A DNA stretch of 64,000 nucleotides from assembly GCA_023667765.1 (NCBI GenBank), contig JAMOZS010000001.1:70025-134024 (forward strand). The letters are read 5' to 3'. The position numbers were made by a program, and so were the translations under genes. Each line of letters opens with the position of its first letter. Position 1 is the stretch's first letter. This document shows, in pieces, positions 25,964-34,262 of this stretch. The notes beneath the pieces are model-generated. The model did no database searches. It was not told the origin of the DNA and worked only from the letters and a program-made list of their open reading frames with translations. Source of the stretch: Roseburia sp. (GTDB lineage: Bacteria; Bacillota; Clostridia; Lachnospirales; Lachnospiraceae).

Positions 25964-26463
25964 TTCCGGGAAGCTGCCGGCAGCGCTTCCTTGATTGCTT
26001 CAAAGGAGATGGGAGTATATTGGATTCGTTCCACTGTTACGCAATAATGTTGTTTGCTGCAGGTTTTATACTGAGGGGCATTATGAACATGACCAAATAA
26101 ATTGGCATAGGGCATGTTTTCATTGACATACAGGGGCTCGTGAGACAATATCCAGAAGGATTGCAGTATGACCGGCAGGTCGTATACCTCTGCAAAGCCG
26201 AGAGCCCGGTATTCTTCGTTGGTTTTTGTATCATGATTGCCCTTTACAAGAACTTTCCTGCCCTGAAGTCGTTTCAGGAAGCAGCTTTCCTGTCCGCATA
26301 CGCAGAAATCGCCCAGAATATATATGGTATCTTCTTCCTGTACCGTATGATTCCAATTCTGAATCATCTGTTCATTCATTTGAGCCACATTTTCAAAAGG
26401 ACGGTTTTCGTATCTGCGGATGGCGTCATCGCCAAAATGTGTATCTGAAATGAAATAAATCAT
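25960..26463 (-). CDS. Metallophosphoesterase (calcineurin-like)
   Basis: 167 residues from ATG 26463 (AGGAG upstream on the minus strand). All core metal-binding blocks are present: ISDTHFGDDAI (D-x-H), YILGDFCVCG (GD), VKGNHDTKT (GNHD), LSHEPLY and LFGHVHN (GHxH). Small single-domain members act on phosphodiesters or phosphomonoesters of unknown identity. The gene shares its last four bases with the convergent hydrolase gene. Confidence 0.9.
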   Translation of the reverse strand: MIYFISDTHFGDDAIRRYENRPFENVAQMNEQMIQNWNHTVQEEDTIYILGDFCVCGQESCFLKRLQGRKVLVKGNHDTKTNEEYRALGFAEVYDLPVILQSFWILSHEPLYVNENMPYANLFGHVHNAPQYKTCSKQHYCVTVERIQYTPISFEAIKEALPAASRN

Positions 26464-26575
26464 GATAACTCCTGTCTGCGCATCGGTGTGCGCTTTTGAA
26501 ATTTTACCCCCTCCTGCTCCAGCAGAATCCGTTGACATGGTTCCCCTCATTTCCACGATGTTTCGGCATTGCTTT

Positions 26576-26947
26576 TTAGAACAGTTCTATTATACCGCTT
26601 AGGCCATACCGGGACAACAGGCTTTCCATGCCTTGTTTTATTTCGTTTCTGCTGAAACCATGTTCCTGCAAAAAGGAATCCTCCTTGTCGTTTAAATGAG
26701 AGTAAAAGAGCAAAGCAGCCTTGAGATTTTCCTGGTTTCCGTTGGATGTCATTTCGTATATTTCATTTTCGGCTTCATTGATGTTTCCCATATCTGCCAA
26801 GTTAAGCAGGCGGCTTAACCTGGCCCTTGTTTCTTCCTGTTGCAGAATCTCATCAGTGGGCTGTTCTGTATCGATATGGAACAGCAGTTTCAGAACCGCC
26901 CGAACCATTTCCTTTATTAATCGCATAATATAGTCCTGCTCAAACAT
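26576..26947 (-). CDS. DUF6483 family protein
   Basis: 123 residues from ATG 26947, preceded by GGGAGG. FEQDYIMRLIKEMVRAVLKL is a pattern I associate with DUF6483, small helical proteins common in Lachnospiraceae and of unknown role. The rest is helical and acidic (RLLNLADMGNINEAENEIYE). It is upstream of, and on the same strand as, the phosphoesterase. The family name is from memory. Confidence 0.7.
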   Translation of the reverse strand: MFEQDYIMRLIKEMVRAVLKLLFHIDTEQPTDEILQQEETRARLSRLLNLADMGNINEAENEIYEMTSNGNQENLKAALLFYSHLNDKEDSFLQEHGFSRNEIKQGMESLLSRYGLSGIIELF

Positions 26948-26965
26948 AAAGGCGCCTCCCATCAT

Positions 26966-27132
26966 TTTAACGAATTCCTGTATTTTTAAATATCATAACG
27001 CCGGCCTAATAGGAAGTCAAGAAATTTGAAGGCGGCCGTGGATTGCTTATAACAGGTAGATTCACGGCTAACTGTTTTCCTGACCGGGGCAGTAAGCGGT
27101 TCTTGACAGAAATCAGGCTCTATGACAAAATG
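26966..27132. other. Divergent intergenic region before the repeat
   Basis: No gene seen. It separates the minus-strand DUF6483 gene from the repeat and apbE. TTGACA at 27103-27108 is a possible -35, but the matching -10 position (CAAAAT) is poor. Confidence 0.3.
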
Positions 27133-27232
27133 GTAACAGTTCAGCTTCCGCTCAAGGAATGATTCACAATCGGTGCTTAGTGTGCAAGCACTCACGCACA
27201 GCTTGCAAATCATTCCATGGCTGAACTGTTAC
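27133..27232. repeat. Palindromic dispersed repeat, copy 2 (REP/MITE-like)
   Basis: 100 bp with perfect outer arms GTAACAGTTCAG and CTGAACTGTTAC. It shares the interior of copy 1 (1386-1478): AATGATTCACAATC, GTGTGCAAGCAC and AGCTTGCAAATCATTCCATG. The shared arms and core with differing linkers indicate a mobile or structured non-coding element, not chance. Confidence 0.8.
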
Positions 27233-27320
27233 ACAAAATGATGTTAAAATAGCATGGTTTATTGCGCACGGAAATGCAGCATAACAGCGATGGTATAATG
27301 ATAGTAGAAAGGAAGGGCAT

Positions 27321-28370
27321 ATGAAGAAGAAAATCTTGCGGCTGTTTGGCTGCGGTGCAGCTATGGCGATATGTCTTTCCGGGTGTGGATTTTCGGGGCG
27401 GAGTCTGATAAAGGCTGCCCCAGAAGGAGTTACAAGGGAAGTATTCGCCATGGATACCTATATGACGATTACGGTGTATGGAGACAGGGCGGAGGAAGCG
27501 GCAGCGGCAGCAGTTGCGGAGATTAACAGGTTGGAGCTTCTTTTGTCCACAGAAATAGAGGACAGTGAGGTCGGAGCTCTGAATGAAACAGGCACGGGAT
27601 ATTTGACAGAGGATACCGCTTGTCTTTGGGAGAATTCTTACGAAATATATGAGGAGACCCAAGGCGCTTTTGACATAACCGTTTATCCGGTGATGAAAGC
27701 CTGGGGATTTACGGAAGGTAATTTCCGGGTGCCGGAGGAGTCAGAATTGAAAAGACTGCTTGCCAAGGTAGATTCCTCCCGTATTATATGGGATGCACAA
27801 GACAGACAGTTGATTCTGCCGAAAGGAGTGCAGATAGATTTTGGAGGCATTGCCAAGGGCTATACCGGTGAGAGGTTGGTGGAGCTTTTAAAGGAATATG
27901 GAGTGGAAAATGCCATGCTGAATCTGGGCGGCAATGTGCAATTGCTGGGAAATAAACCGGATAACAGTTGTTATAATATCGCCGTTAGGAATCCGGAGGA
28001 GGGCGGGGCGTATATAGGCGTGCTTTCTGTCTGCGACACGGCAATTGTCACATCAGGGGGGTATGAGAGATATTTTCAGGAGGATGGCGTCATATACCAT
28101 CATATTATAGACCCTTCTACCGGTTATCCCGCAGAGAACGGGTTAAAGTCTGTAACAGTGGTATGCCGGGACGGGATACGGGCAGACGGTTACTCTACGG
28201 CACTTTTTGTTTTGGGACGGGAAAAAGCTATTTCGTTTTGGAGGGAACATGCAGAAGAATTTGATGGAGTATTTGTGACGGACGAGAGCCGAATCATGAT
28301 TACGGAGGGTCTACAGGGACGGTTTTCGTCAGATTTTCCCTATGAGGTGCTGATGCGGCGGGAGGATTAA
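27321..28370 (+). CDS. apbE: FAD:protein FMN transferase (ApbE), lipoprotein
   Basis: 349 residues. An N-terminal lipoprotein signal (AAMAICLSGCG) places it outside the membrane. ApbE motifs: REVFAMDTYMTITVYG at about 42, FGGIAKGYTGERLVELLKEY at about 175, NLGGNVQLLG, IIDPSTGYPAENGLKSVTV (DPxTG-P, Mg/FAD site) and ADGYSTALFVLG. It transfers FMN from FAD onto Thr/Ser of exported flavoproteins, such as Rnf/Nqr subunits or FMN-binding proteins. An extended -10 (TGGTATAAT, 27291-27299) precedes it. It heads a cassette with NusG_II and Gx-type genes; no FMN-binding acceptor is in the window. Confidence 0.92.
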   Translation: MKKKILRLFGCGAAMAICLSGCGFSGRSLIKAAPEGVTREVFAMDTYMTITVYGDRAEEAAAAAVAEINRLELLLSTEIEDSEVGALNETGTGYLTEDTACLWENSYEIYEETQGAFDITVYPVMKAWGFTEGNFRVPEESELKRLLAKVDSSRIIWDAQDRQLILPKGVQIDFGGIAKGYTGERLVELLKEYGVENAMLNLGGNVQLLGNKPDNSCYNIAVRNPEEGGAYIGVLSVCDTAIVTSGGYERYFQEDGVIYHHIIDPSTGYPAENGLKSVTVVCRDGIRADGYSTALFVLGREKAISFWREHAEEFDGVFVTDESRIMITEGLQGRFSSDFPYEVLMRRED

Positions 28371-28382
28371 GGCAGGAAGGGA

Positions 28383-28787
28383 ATGAAAAAAGATAAGGTG
28401 TTATTGAAAGGCGATTTGCTATTATTTACAGGAATTTTGCTGTTGGCGGCGTTTATGGCGTTTATGCTTGGCAGGCAGGATAAGCAGCCGGGGAAATATC
28501 TGCGTATTATCATTGACGGAGAGCTATATGGGGAATACAGTCTGGAAGCAGACAGAAAGATATTGGTACAGGAGGTTTACGGAAGTAATGATGTTGTGAT
28601 TCAGGAGGGAACGGTCTTTGTGGAGGAGGCGGACTGTCCGGATAAGTATTGTGTAAAGCACCACGCAATCGACAGAGTAAACGAGACGATAGTCTGTCTG
28701 CCCCACAGGCTTGTATTGGAGATTACAGCAAAGCAGCCGAATCCAATCCGGCAAGGAGAGGAGCAAATAGATGGTGTTGTGCAATAA
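28383..28787 (+). CDS. NusG domain II-containing membrane-anchored protein
   Basis: 134 residues. One N-terminal membrane helix (about 12-30, LLLFTGILLLAAFMAFMLG) then an extracytoplasmic domain with the NusG_II pattern: YLRIIIDGELYGEYSL, VVIQEGTVFVEEADCPDKYC and VCLPHRLVLEI. The CPDKYC cysteine pair is conserved in these proteins. It lies 12 bp after apbE. The same apbE neighbour is frequent in Firmicutes redox loci; function is unproven. Confidence 0.85.
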   Translation: MKKDKVLLKGDLLLFTGILLLAAFMAFMLGRQDKQPGKYLRIIIDGELYGEYSLEADRKILVQEVYGSNDVVIQEGTVFVEEADCPDKYCVKHHAIDRVNETIVCLPHRLVLEITAKQPNPIRQGEEQIDGVVQ

Positions 28788-28816
28788 ACGGTATAGATAT
28801 AGAATCGAGGCGGAAG

Positions 28817-29311
28817 GTGAAGGATAAAGGAATTGCGAAAAGAGTGGCCAATGCCGCTATACTGACAGCCCTTTCCATGATTTTTGGTTATGTGGAAAGT
28901 CTGGTTCCCTTATCTGCGGGGGTGCCGGGAATGAAGCTGGGGCTTGCGAATCTTGTGGTGTTGACGGGTCTTTATCTGTTGAGTCCCTGTGAGGTGCTGG
29001 TGATTTTGGTGGCCAGAATCGTGCTGTCCTCTTTTTTGTTTGGTAATATGTCATCTATGATATACAGCATGGCCGGTGGGCTGGCCGCTTTCCTTGTCAT
29101 GCTTGTATTGAAGCGGGTAAAGATTTTTTCCATAACAGGTGTTAGCATTGCGGGGGCAGTATGTCATAATTTAGGACAGCTGACGGTTGCCATGTTGGTG
29201 GTAAAGAATACCAAACTGATTTATTATAGCCCGGTGCTGATGATAGCCGGAGCCGTAGCCGGAGCCGTAATCGGTATCATGGGACGGAAGTGTCGACGCA
29301 TTATTAAATAA
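28817..29311 (+). CDS. Gx transporter family / heptaprenyl diphosphate synthase component I-like membrane protein
   Basis: 164 residues from GTG 28817 (GAGGCGGAAG upstream). Five or so hydrophobic segments; AILTALSMIFGYVESLVPLS and GVPGMKLGLANLVVLTGLYL are hallmarks of PF07456. The family is named after a heptaprenyl diphosphate synthase component, yet it is all membrane and looks like an ECF-type substrate-binding subunit; the catalytic subunit gene is not adjacent. It ends the apbE-NusG_II cassette, suggesting a part in supplying or using a flavin or quinone for extracellular electron transfer. Confidence 0.82.
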   Translation: MKDKGIAKRVANAAILTALSMIFGYVESLVPLSAGVPGMKLGLANLVVLTGLYLLSPCEVLVILVARIVLSSFLFGNMSSMIYSMAGGLAAFLVMLVLKRVKIFSITGVSIAGAVCHNLGQLTVAMLVVKNTKLIYYSPVLMIAGAVAGAVIGIMGRKCRRIIK

Positions 29312-29350
29312 CATGTGTACTGAACGTATATGGAGCCTGAGGACAGGCAA

Positions 29351-30034
29351 TCAGCGGATAAAGAAATCGGCAATTTCCTGTTCCTTCAGTAAGCAGGGAA
29401 GGGGCGTTTGGGTTTCATCGCTAAATACAGAACAGATGTGATTTTTTTCCTGCCAGGTATAAAAGCGAGGGGCCAGTTCAGGGGAAAGCGTGTTGATTTT
29501 CTGAAGCGGCGCAGCCAGTCCCTTGCCGAGATATTTCGTGTAGGCTTCCTTTTTTGTCCAGATTTCAAAGAAACGAATATTTGTCATGGACCCGGCGGCT
29601 ATGGATTTGGCGGAATCGAGAGACGCAGATTCTCCTGTTACATATTGTTGCTCCTCCGGACTAAAGGCGCGTTTCATGACAGACAGAGGAGAGGGCTTCA
29701 AAATCTCCACGTCCGCACCAATGGCTCCTTGGGTGGCAATGGCGCAGAGAATCATACCTCTGGTATGGGAATAACTGAAATCTATATCGGGGAACTGATT
29801 GACGCGGGGCTTGCCCATGTTTTCCTGAGTAAAGGTAAGTTCTTCGGCGGAAGTTCCCGTAAGCAGGGAAATTCCCTGACGGGCAATCAGAGCCGCATAA
29901 AGGGAAAGCTTTTGGTCTTTGGGAGAACGGTATCTGCTTATTTTATGGCGGCGTTCTTCCGATACAAAGGAGAGCAGTCGCCTGTCCTGTTCCGTAAAAT
30001 CGTCATTGTGAATGGGCAGGTAGTATAATTTCAT
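29351..30034 (-). CDS. 4'-phosphopantetheinyl transferase (Sfp type)
   Basis: 227 residues from ATG 30034. Sfp-family motifs in order: KISRYRSPKDQKLSLYAALI, MGKPRVNQFPDIDFSYSHTR, GADVEIL (Mg-binding Asp and Glu) and FFEIWTKKEAYTKYLGKGL (W-x-x-KEAxxK). It moves the phosphopantetheine arm of CoA to a serine of carrier proteins. No polyketide or non-ribosomal peptide gene is in the window, so it probably serves a carrier protein elsewhere. Confidence 0.92.
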   Translation of the reverse strand: MKLYYLPIHNDDFTEQDRRLLSFVSEERRHKISRYRSPKDQKLSLYAALIARQGISLLTGTSAEELTFTQENMGKPRVNQFPDIDFSYSHTRGMILCAIATQGAIGADVEILKPSPLSVMKRAFSPEEQQYVTGESASLDSAKSIAAGSMTNIRFFEIWTKKEAYTKYLGKGLAAPLQKINTLSPELAPRFYTWQEKNHICSVFSDETQTPLPCLLKEQEIADFFIR

Positions 30035-30092
30035 GATAATCCTCATTTCTGCGCTGTTTTTCCGTATTTGTTTTGTGCCCTCGCCGGAGGCT

Positions 30093-30125
30093 CTAAGGAA
30101 GGGCTGCTTTCATCAGCGCTTCCTT
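30093..30125. other. Hairpin in the PPTase upstream region
   Basis: AAGGAAGGGCTG pairs with CAGCGCTTCCTT (one mismatch) around a seven-base loop. Read on the plus strand it is followed by T-rich sequence and could terminate plus-strand transcripts; read on the minus strand it would lie in the PPTase leader. Confidence 0.35.
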
Positions 30126-30274
30126 TGTTTGTCTTTTTGGCCGGGAGCGCCTTCCGAACGGTTATAGTATATCACAAAAGAAAGAGGACAGGAAGAGGCG
30201 CTGCCATGTGATTCACAGAATTGGGAACAGGTCATGAGCAGAGCGCAGAGAACAGGATAGAAATGAGGTTTGAA

Positions 30275-32449
30275 ATGAAGAAAGAGACATTGGCGGATAA
30301 ATTTCACAGGCAAAGGCGGACTTTCTGGCTTGCATATTTCGGCAGTATCATTTCGCTTCTGCTTATTTCCTTTGGAATTACCATAAGTATCATTTCCTGG
30401 CAGGAGCTGCTAAAGGAATTGGCGTCGTCGCAGGCGAGAGACTGGTTGCTTTTTGCCTTCATTCTCTTTTGCTTCAGTATTCCGTTCTGGCTGTTTTATG
30501 GGTTTATGTGCATGGCGCAGAGGGAGTGTATGGTGTATGATGCAAGGATGTCAGACAAGGAGAGGCTGGAGGTCAGTCGTATTTATGACGGAGAAATACG
30601 GTTTGGCAATATCTGTTTTATGGAAAATTATTTTGTTTTTTTGGATAGCCGTCGGTTTTTTATGCGCAATATTCTTCCCTATGATGAAATTATCTGGGTA
30701 TATATAACCCGCTTGGATTTTCAATATACGAATATGGAGAAGATGATTATATCGCCGCAGATGAAATTTTTTTCGCTGGTGCTGATGACGCGGGATGGCA
30801 AAAAGCATAGTATTTTTCTGGGGCCGGTGTGGTTTGGAGAGAATTGGGCAAAACTGCTAAAGCGGCTGCCTGACAATGTGATTTCAGGCTATGGAAGGCA
30901 GCAGAAGCAGCAGGCGAAACAGCAGCAGCGCTGGTATGCAGAGTATTATGATTCTTCTATTCCAGAGAAAAGAAAGAGGGAGAGACGCAGAAACATCTGG
31001 ATGGCTCTTGGGGCGGCGTGTGTATGCTCCCTGTGGGTTGGCGTTTATTTATTCCTGGAAAGTGATTATTACGACTATCTGAGAAAGCTGCGGAGGGCAG
31101 ATGCCGCCTACGGGAGGGAGGACTATTTGGATGCCTATTATTATTATAAGTGGGCAGGAGAGTTGAATCCGGCTTCTGCCCGGGCGGAGGAAGGACGGTT
31201 TTGGGCCTTTCTCGGAAGCACCAGAGGATGCGTGGAGGATGGTTTGCTGGAAAATACAATTGGAAGCTACCAGGTGATATTGGATTGGCATCCTGAAATG
31301 GGAGAATTATACATAGAAGCATCCGAAGCGGCGCTGCAGTGCGGCAATCCCATGGCGGCGGTTGCATTTCTGGACAGAGGAATCACGGCATGGGAGGAGG
31401 GAAAGATGGTCTCATCGAATGGGGAAAACTCTTCCCGGGAAGTGGAAACAAAGGAGGCTCTGGCAGAGAAACGGGAGTATGTTTTAACGCATATACGGGT
31501 AGAGAGCCATGCCGGATATCGGAACGGAAGTAAAATCAGGGAGGAGTTTTTTGACGAAGGGGGAAATCTGAGTAAAAGAATTTCTTATGGCGCCAGGGAA
31601 AAAGAGTCCTATCGTACCGAGTATGTTTATGATGAAACAGGAAGGTGTGTGGAGGAATATACCTATGATGAGGGAGAACCGGCGGGACAGACCTTTTATG
31701 TGTATGATACGGCAGGCAATCTGACAGAGAAAACCTGGTATTATGAAGAGGGTGTTTTAGGCATGCGCTTTATATTTCAGTATGATGAGGCAGGGAATGA
31801 GATTCTATATAGGCAGAGCAGAGAGGATGTGATATATAAATGGTATGAGCAGGAATATGATGAGGCTGGTCGCATCATTAGGTATGTGGAAAAACAGGAA
31901 GACGGCAGTATTATGAATCGGACAGAATATACCTATGATAAGGATGGAAGGGAAGTGGAGCGGCGCTGTTACAATCAGGAGGGCGAGCTTTTTTGGCAGA
32001 TTCTTACCGCCTATGAAAAGGACGGCCTGGAGGGGACCGTGGAAGAACAGGTATTCAATCATGTCCCGGAGCAGGCGCAAACGAGATGTAAAATATGGTA
32101 TGATGTCGCCGGAAACATGAAAAAGTATGTAGATTACGACACGGACGGAGCAGAGCTGTCGAAGAAGCTTGTGGAATATGATGAGGAGGGCCGGGAAATC
32201 AAGTATAGGGAATGGCTGAAGGAGGAGTGCATCCATGACCGGGAGTATGTTTATGATGAAGAGGGAAGGGTTGTGACAATCAACCGTTATTCCGACAAAG
32301 AGTCAGGGCGGAGGCTGGATTCGCAGACCTCCTATACCTATGATGCTGCGGGAAACCGGATAAAGGAAACAAAAGTGGAATACTCCTCTGAAGGAGAAGA
32401 GAAGAAAGCTGTGAACCGGGAGGAATATCGGTATGTGTACGAGGGATAG
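30275..32449 (+). CDS. Membrane protein with cytoplasmic PH-like region and C-terminal YD-type repeats
   Basis: 724 residues from ATG 30275 (GAGG upstream; ATG 30263 possible). Two hydrophobic helices near 17-42 and 63-85, then a globular segment about 100-205 (RLEVSRIYDGEIRFGNICFM and ITRLDFQYTNMEKM), a third helix near 235-255 and a TPR-like stretch (DAAYGREDYLDAYYYYKWAG, then GELNPASARAEEG). From about 420 come about ten degenerate repeats of the form YTYDExGRxxE, related to RHS/YD repeats. YD repeats usually belong to secreted proteins; no signal peptidase site or toxin tip is visible. A terminator follows. Function unknown. Confidence 0.75.
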   Translation: MKKETLADKFHRQRRTFWLAYFGSIISLLLISFGITISIISWQELLKELASSQARDWLLFAFILFCFSIPFWLFYGFMCMAQRECMVYDARMSDKERLEVSRIYDGEIRFGNICFMENYFVFLDSRRFFMRNILPYDEIIWVYITRLDFQYTNMEKMIISPQMKFFSLVLMTRDGKKHSIFLGPVWFGENWAKLLKRLPDNVISGYGRQQKQQAKQQQRWYAEYYDSSIPEKRKRERRRNIWMALGAACVCSLWVGVYLFLESDYYDYLRKLRRADAAYGREDYLDAYYYYKWAGELNPASARAEEGRFWAFLGSTRGCVEDGLLENTIGSYQVILDWHPEMGELYIEASEAALQCGNPMAAVAFLDRGITAWEEGKMVSSNGENSSREVETKEALAEKREYVLTHIRVESHAGYRNGSKIREEFFDEGGNLSKRISYGAREKESYRTEYVYDETGRCVEEYTYDEGEPAGQTFYVYDTAGNLTEKTWYYEEGVLGMRFIFQYDEAGNEILYRQSREDVIYKWYEQEYDEAGRIIRYVEKQEDGSIMNRTEYTYDKDGREVERRCYNQEGELFWQILTAYEKDGLEGTVEEQVFNHVPEQAQTRCKIWYDVAGNMKKYVDYDTDGAELSKKLVEYDEEGREIKYREWLKEECIHDREYVYDEEGRVVTINRYSDKESGRRLDSQTSYTYDAAGNRIKETKVEYSSEGEEKKAVNREEYRYVYEG

Positions 32450-32458
32450 AAGAAAGGT

Positions 32459-32510
32459 ATTCTTCATCGCCGTGAGGTAGCTGTGTGCTACCGTGGAAGA
32501 AGAATTTTTT
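32459..32510 (+). terminator. Intrinsic terminator after the YD-repeat gene
   Basis: Outer stem ATTCTTC/GAAGAAT and inner stem GGTAGC/GCTACC, followed by TTTTTT (32505-32510). Confidence 0.75.
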
Positions 32511-32511
32511 G

Positions 32512-32540
32512 TTGCATAGTTGCGGGAAATGTGCTATGTT
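32512..32540 (+). promoter_or_regulatory. Promoter of the cobalamin operon
   Basis: TTGCAT (32512-32517), 17-bp spacer, TATGTT (32535-32540), ending about 22 bp before the riboswitch P1 stem. Confidence 0.6.
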
Positions 32541-32562
32541 AATTTTTAAATTGAATAGAGAA

Positions 32563-32739
32563 AACAGCAGGTGTCAAATGGGCTTCTTTTGGGAGCCGGG
32601 ATTTGGTGAAAAGGGAAACAGGTGAGAATCCTGTACGAACTCGTCACTGTATTTAGGGAGCAGGAGCCGCTATATCACTGGGAATACTGGGAAGATGGCC
32701 GATGTGATGATCTATGAGCCAGGAGACCTGCCTGCTGTT
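32563..32739 (+). ncRNA. Cobalamin (adenosylcobalamin) riboswitch
   Basis: The P1 stem is closed by AACAGCAGG (32563-32571) with CCTGCTGTT (32731-32739). Inside are the conserved B12-box elements: AAAGGGAAACAGGTGAGAAT, TCCTG...GTCACTGT, ATCACTGGGAATACTGGGAA and the 3' core GAGCCAGGAGACCTGCC (32716-32732). Ligand binding would lower expression of the uptake and synthesis genes that follow. The expression platform is the terminator at 32826-32857. Confidence 0.93.
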
Positions 32740-32825
32740 GTACGGGAACAGAAGTTCCAGCCTACGAGTAATTGGGAGTACATACCGAGAGACAAGATGA
32801 AAAAGCATTGTCTTTATTTCCTTTT

Positions 32826-32857
32826 ACCCTTTTTTTTCGGAGAAAGGGTTTTCTTTT
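32826..32857 (+). terminator. Riboswitch-controlled intrinsic terminator
   Basis: ACCCTTT/AAAGGGT stem (32826-32832 with 32843-32849), loop TTTTTCGGAG, then TTTCTTTT. It lies between the riboswitch aptamer and the first gene, as expected for transcriptional control by cobalamin. Confidence 0.7.
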
Positions 32858-32976
32858 GTACACATTTTCTGACCTCTGTCAGACTGAATCCAGGAGCCCT
32901 ATCGGCGTAACATTCCTTCCCGTTCTATTCAAAATCATTTAAATTGCCTGAAAGAACAGGAAGAAAAGGAGTTATT

Positions 32977-34254
32977 ATGAAAAAGAAGCTGGTAGCTGTT
33001 ATTTTGTCGGCGGCATTGGGGATTCTTTTGCTTGCCGGATGCGGAAATGGGGGAGAACCGACACAGGAAGCGGCAGTCGTAGGAGATAGCGGAGCTTCCG
33101 ACGGAGCGGAGAATCCTTCTGATGCGGAAGAGTCTGCAAGCGGAGCAGAGGATTCTTCCAGCGAAGCAGAGAAAGGTGAAGAAGAAAGCTATGACGGAAA
33201 GCTGGTTTCTGTCGGTGTTATGGAGCTGGATTATGCCCAAGGCTTTTCCGTGGAACTTTATGAGGGTGGATATCGTATGATTACGGTGGGCGACCCGGCG
33301 GAGAAATACCTTGTGGTGCCTGAGGGAATGAGCGTGCCGGAAGAGGCGGATGGGACGGCGACGGTGTTACAGCTGCCGATGGATAAGGTATATATTGCCA
33401 GCACGGGTATGGTTTCTCTGATGAATGCCATCGGCGCGTTGGACTATGTAAAGCTGGTGGCAACCGAGGTGGACGGCTGGTATATTGATGAAGTGCGTGA
33501 AGCGATGGAAGCCGGCCGCATCGGCTTTTCCGGAAATTATAAGGAGCCTGATTATGAGATGATGGTAGAGCAGGGCGTTCAGCTCCACCTTGACAATGCC
33601 ATGGTGGATTCTGTTCCCGAGGTCAACGAGAAATTCACGGAATTGGGAATTCCGAATCTGGTGGAGATTTCCTCCAAAGAGAATCATCCTCTGGCTCGTG
33701 TGGAATGGGTGAAGCTGTTGGGAGTATTGTTCGGCAAAGAAGCAAAGGCTCAGGAGTACTTTGATAACCAGAAGGCGCTGATGGAACAGGCCACGGCGGC
33801 GGAAAGCACCGGTATTACGGTGGCTATGGGTTATATTACCTCCAGCGGCAAATGCTATGCCAGAAACGGCGGCGATTATCTGGTTCAGATGATTCAGCTG
33901 GCAGGGGGTGATTATATCTGTGCCGATATGGAGCCGGAGGAGAGTGGAAATACCAATATGACCTTTGAAGAATGGTATGCAGCCTTTAAAGACGCCGATT
34001 ATCTCTTCTATTGGAATCTTGGAAATAAGTTTTATTCCATTCAGGAAATGGTGGAATATGAGCCGTTGTTTGCAGACTTCAAGGCGGTGAAAGAAGGTCA
34101 TGTATGGATTACTTCTCCCGATTTCACCCAGGCGACCTCTGCGATTTCTTCCATTGTTTCGGATATGAATACCATCTTGTCCAGCGAAAACCCGGACGAG
34201 GTTACCACAGAGCATTTGATTAAGATACCGCAGGAAGCAGAAGGACAGGATTAA
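32977..34254 (+). CDS. btuF: Corrinoid/iron-siderophore-type ABC transporter substrate-binding lipoprotein (BtuF-like)
   Basis: 425 residues from ATG 32977 (AAAAGGAG upstream). Lipoprotein signal LSAALGILLLAGCGNGG, then a low-complexity acidic linker rich in Ser, Glu and Ala (about 25-75). The binding domain carries VYIASTGMVSLMNAIGALDY, VQLHLDNAMVD, LGIPNLVEISSKENHPLARV, WVKLLGVLFGKEAKAQEYF and DADYLFYWNLGNKFYSIQEM, matching the class III solute-binding fold. Being directly behind the cobalamin riboswitch and ahead of cbi genes, corrinoid is the likely ligand, although iron chelates use the same family. Confidence 0.85.
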   Translation: MKKKLVAVILSAALGILLLAGCGNGGEPTQEAAVVGDSGASDGAENPSDAEESASGAEDSSSEAEKGEEESYDGKLVSVGVMELDYAQGFSVELYEGGYRMITVGDPAEKYLVVPEGMSVPEEADGTATVLQLPMDKVYIASTGMVSLMNAIGALDYVKLVATEVDGWYIDEVREAMEAGRIGFSGNYKEPDYEMMVEQGVQLHLDNAMVDSVPEVNEKFTELGIPNLVEISSKENHPLARVEWVKLLGVLFGKEAKAQEYFDNQKALMEQATAAESTGITVAMGYITSSGKCYARNGGDYLVQMIQLAGGDYICADMEPEESGNTNMTFEEWYAAFKDADYLFYWNLGNKFYSIQEMVEYEPLFADFKAVKEGHVWITSPDFTQATSAISSIVSDMNTILSSENPDEVTTEHLIKIPQEAEGQD

Positions 34255-34262
34255 AGGCAGAT

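Noticed and set aside
32695..32910. Open frame of 71 codons overlapping the cobalamin riboswitch 3' end
   Set aside because: It runs through the conserved B12-box and the terminator hairpin and has no ribosome site; the RNA explains the sequence.
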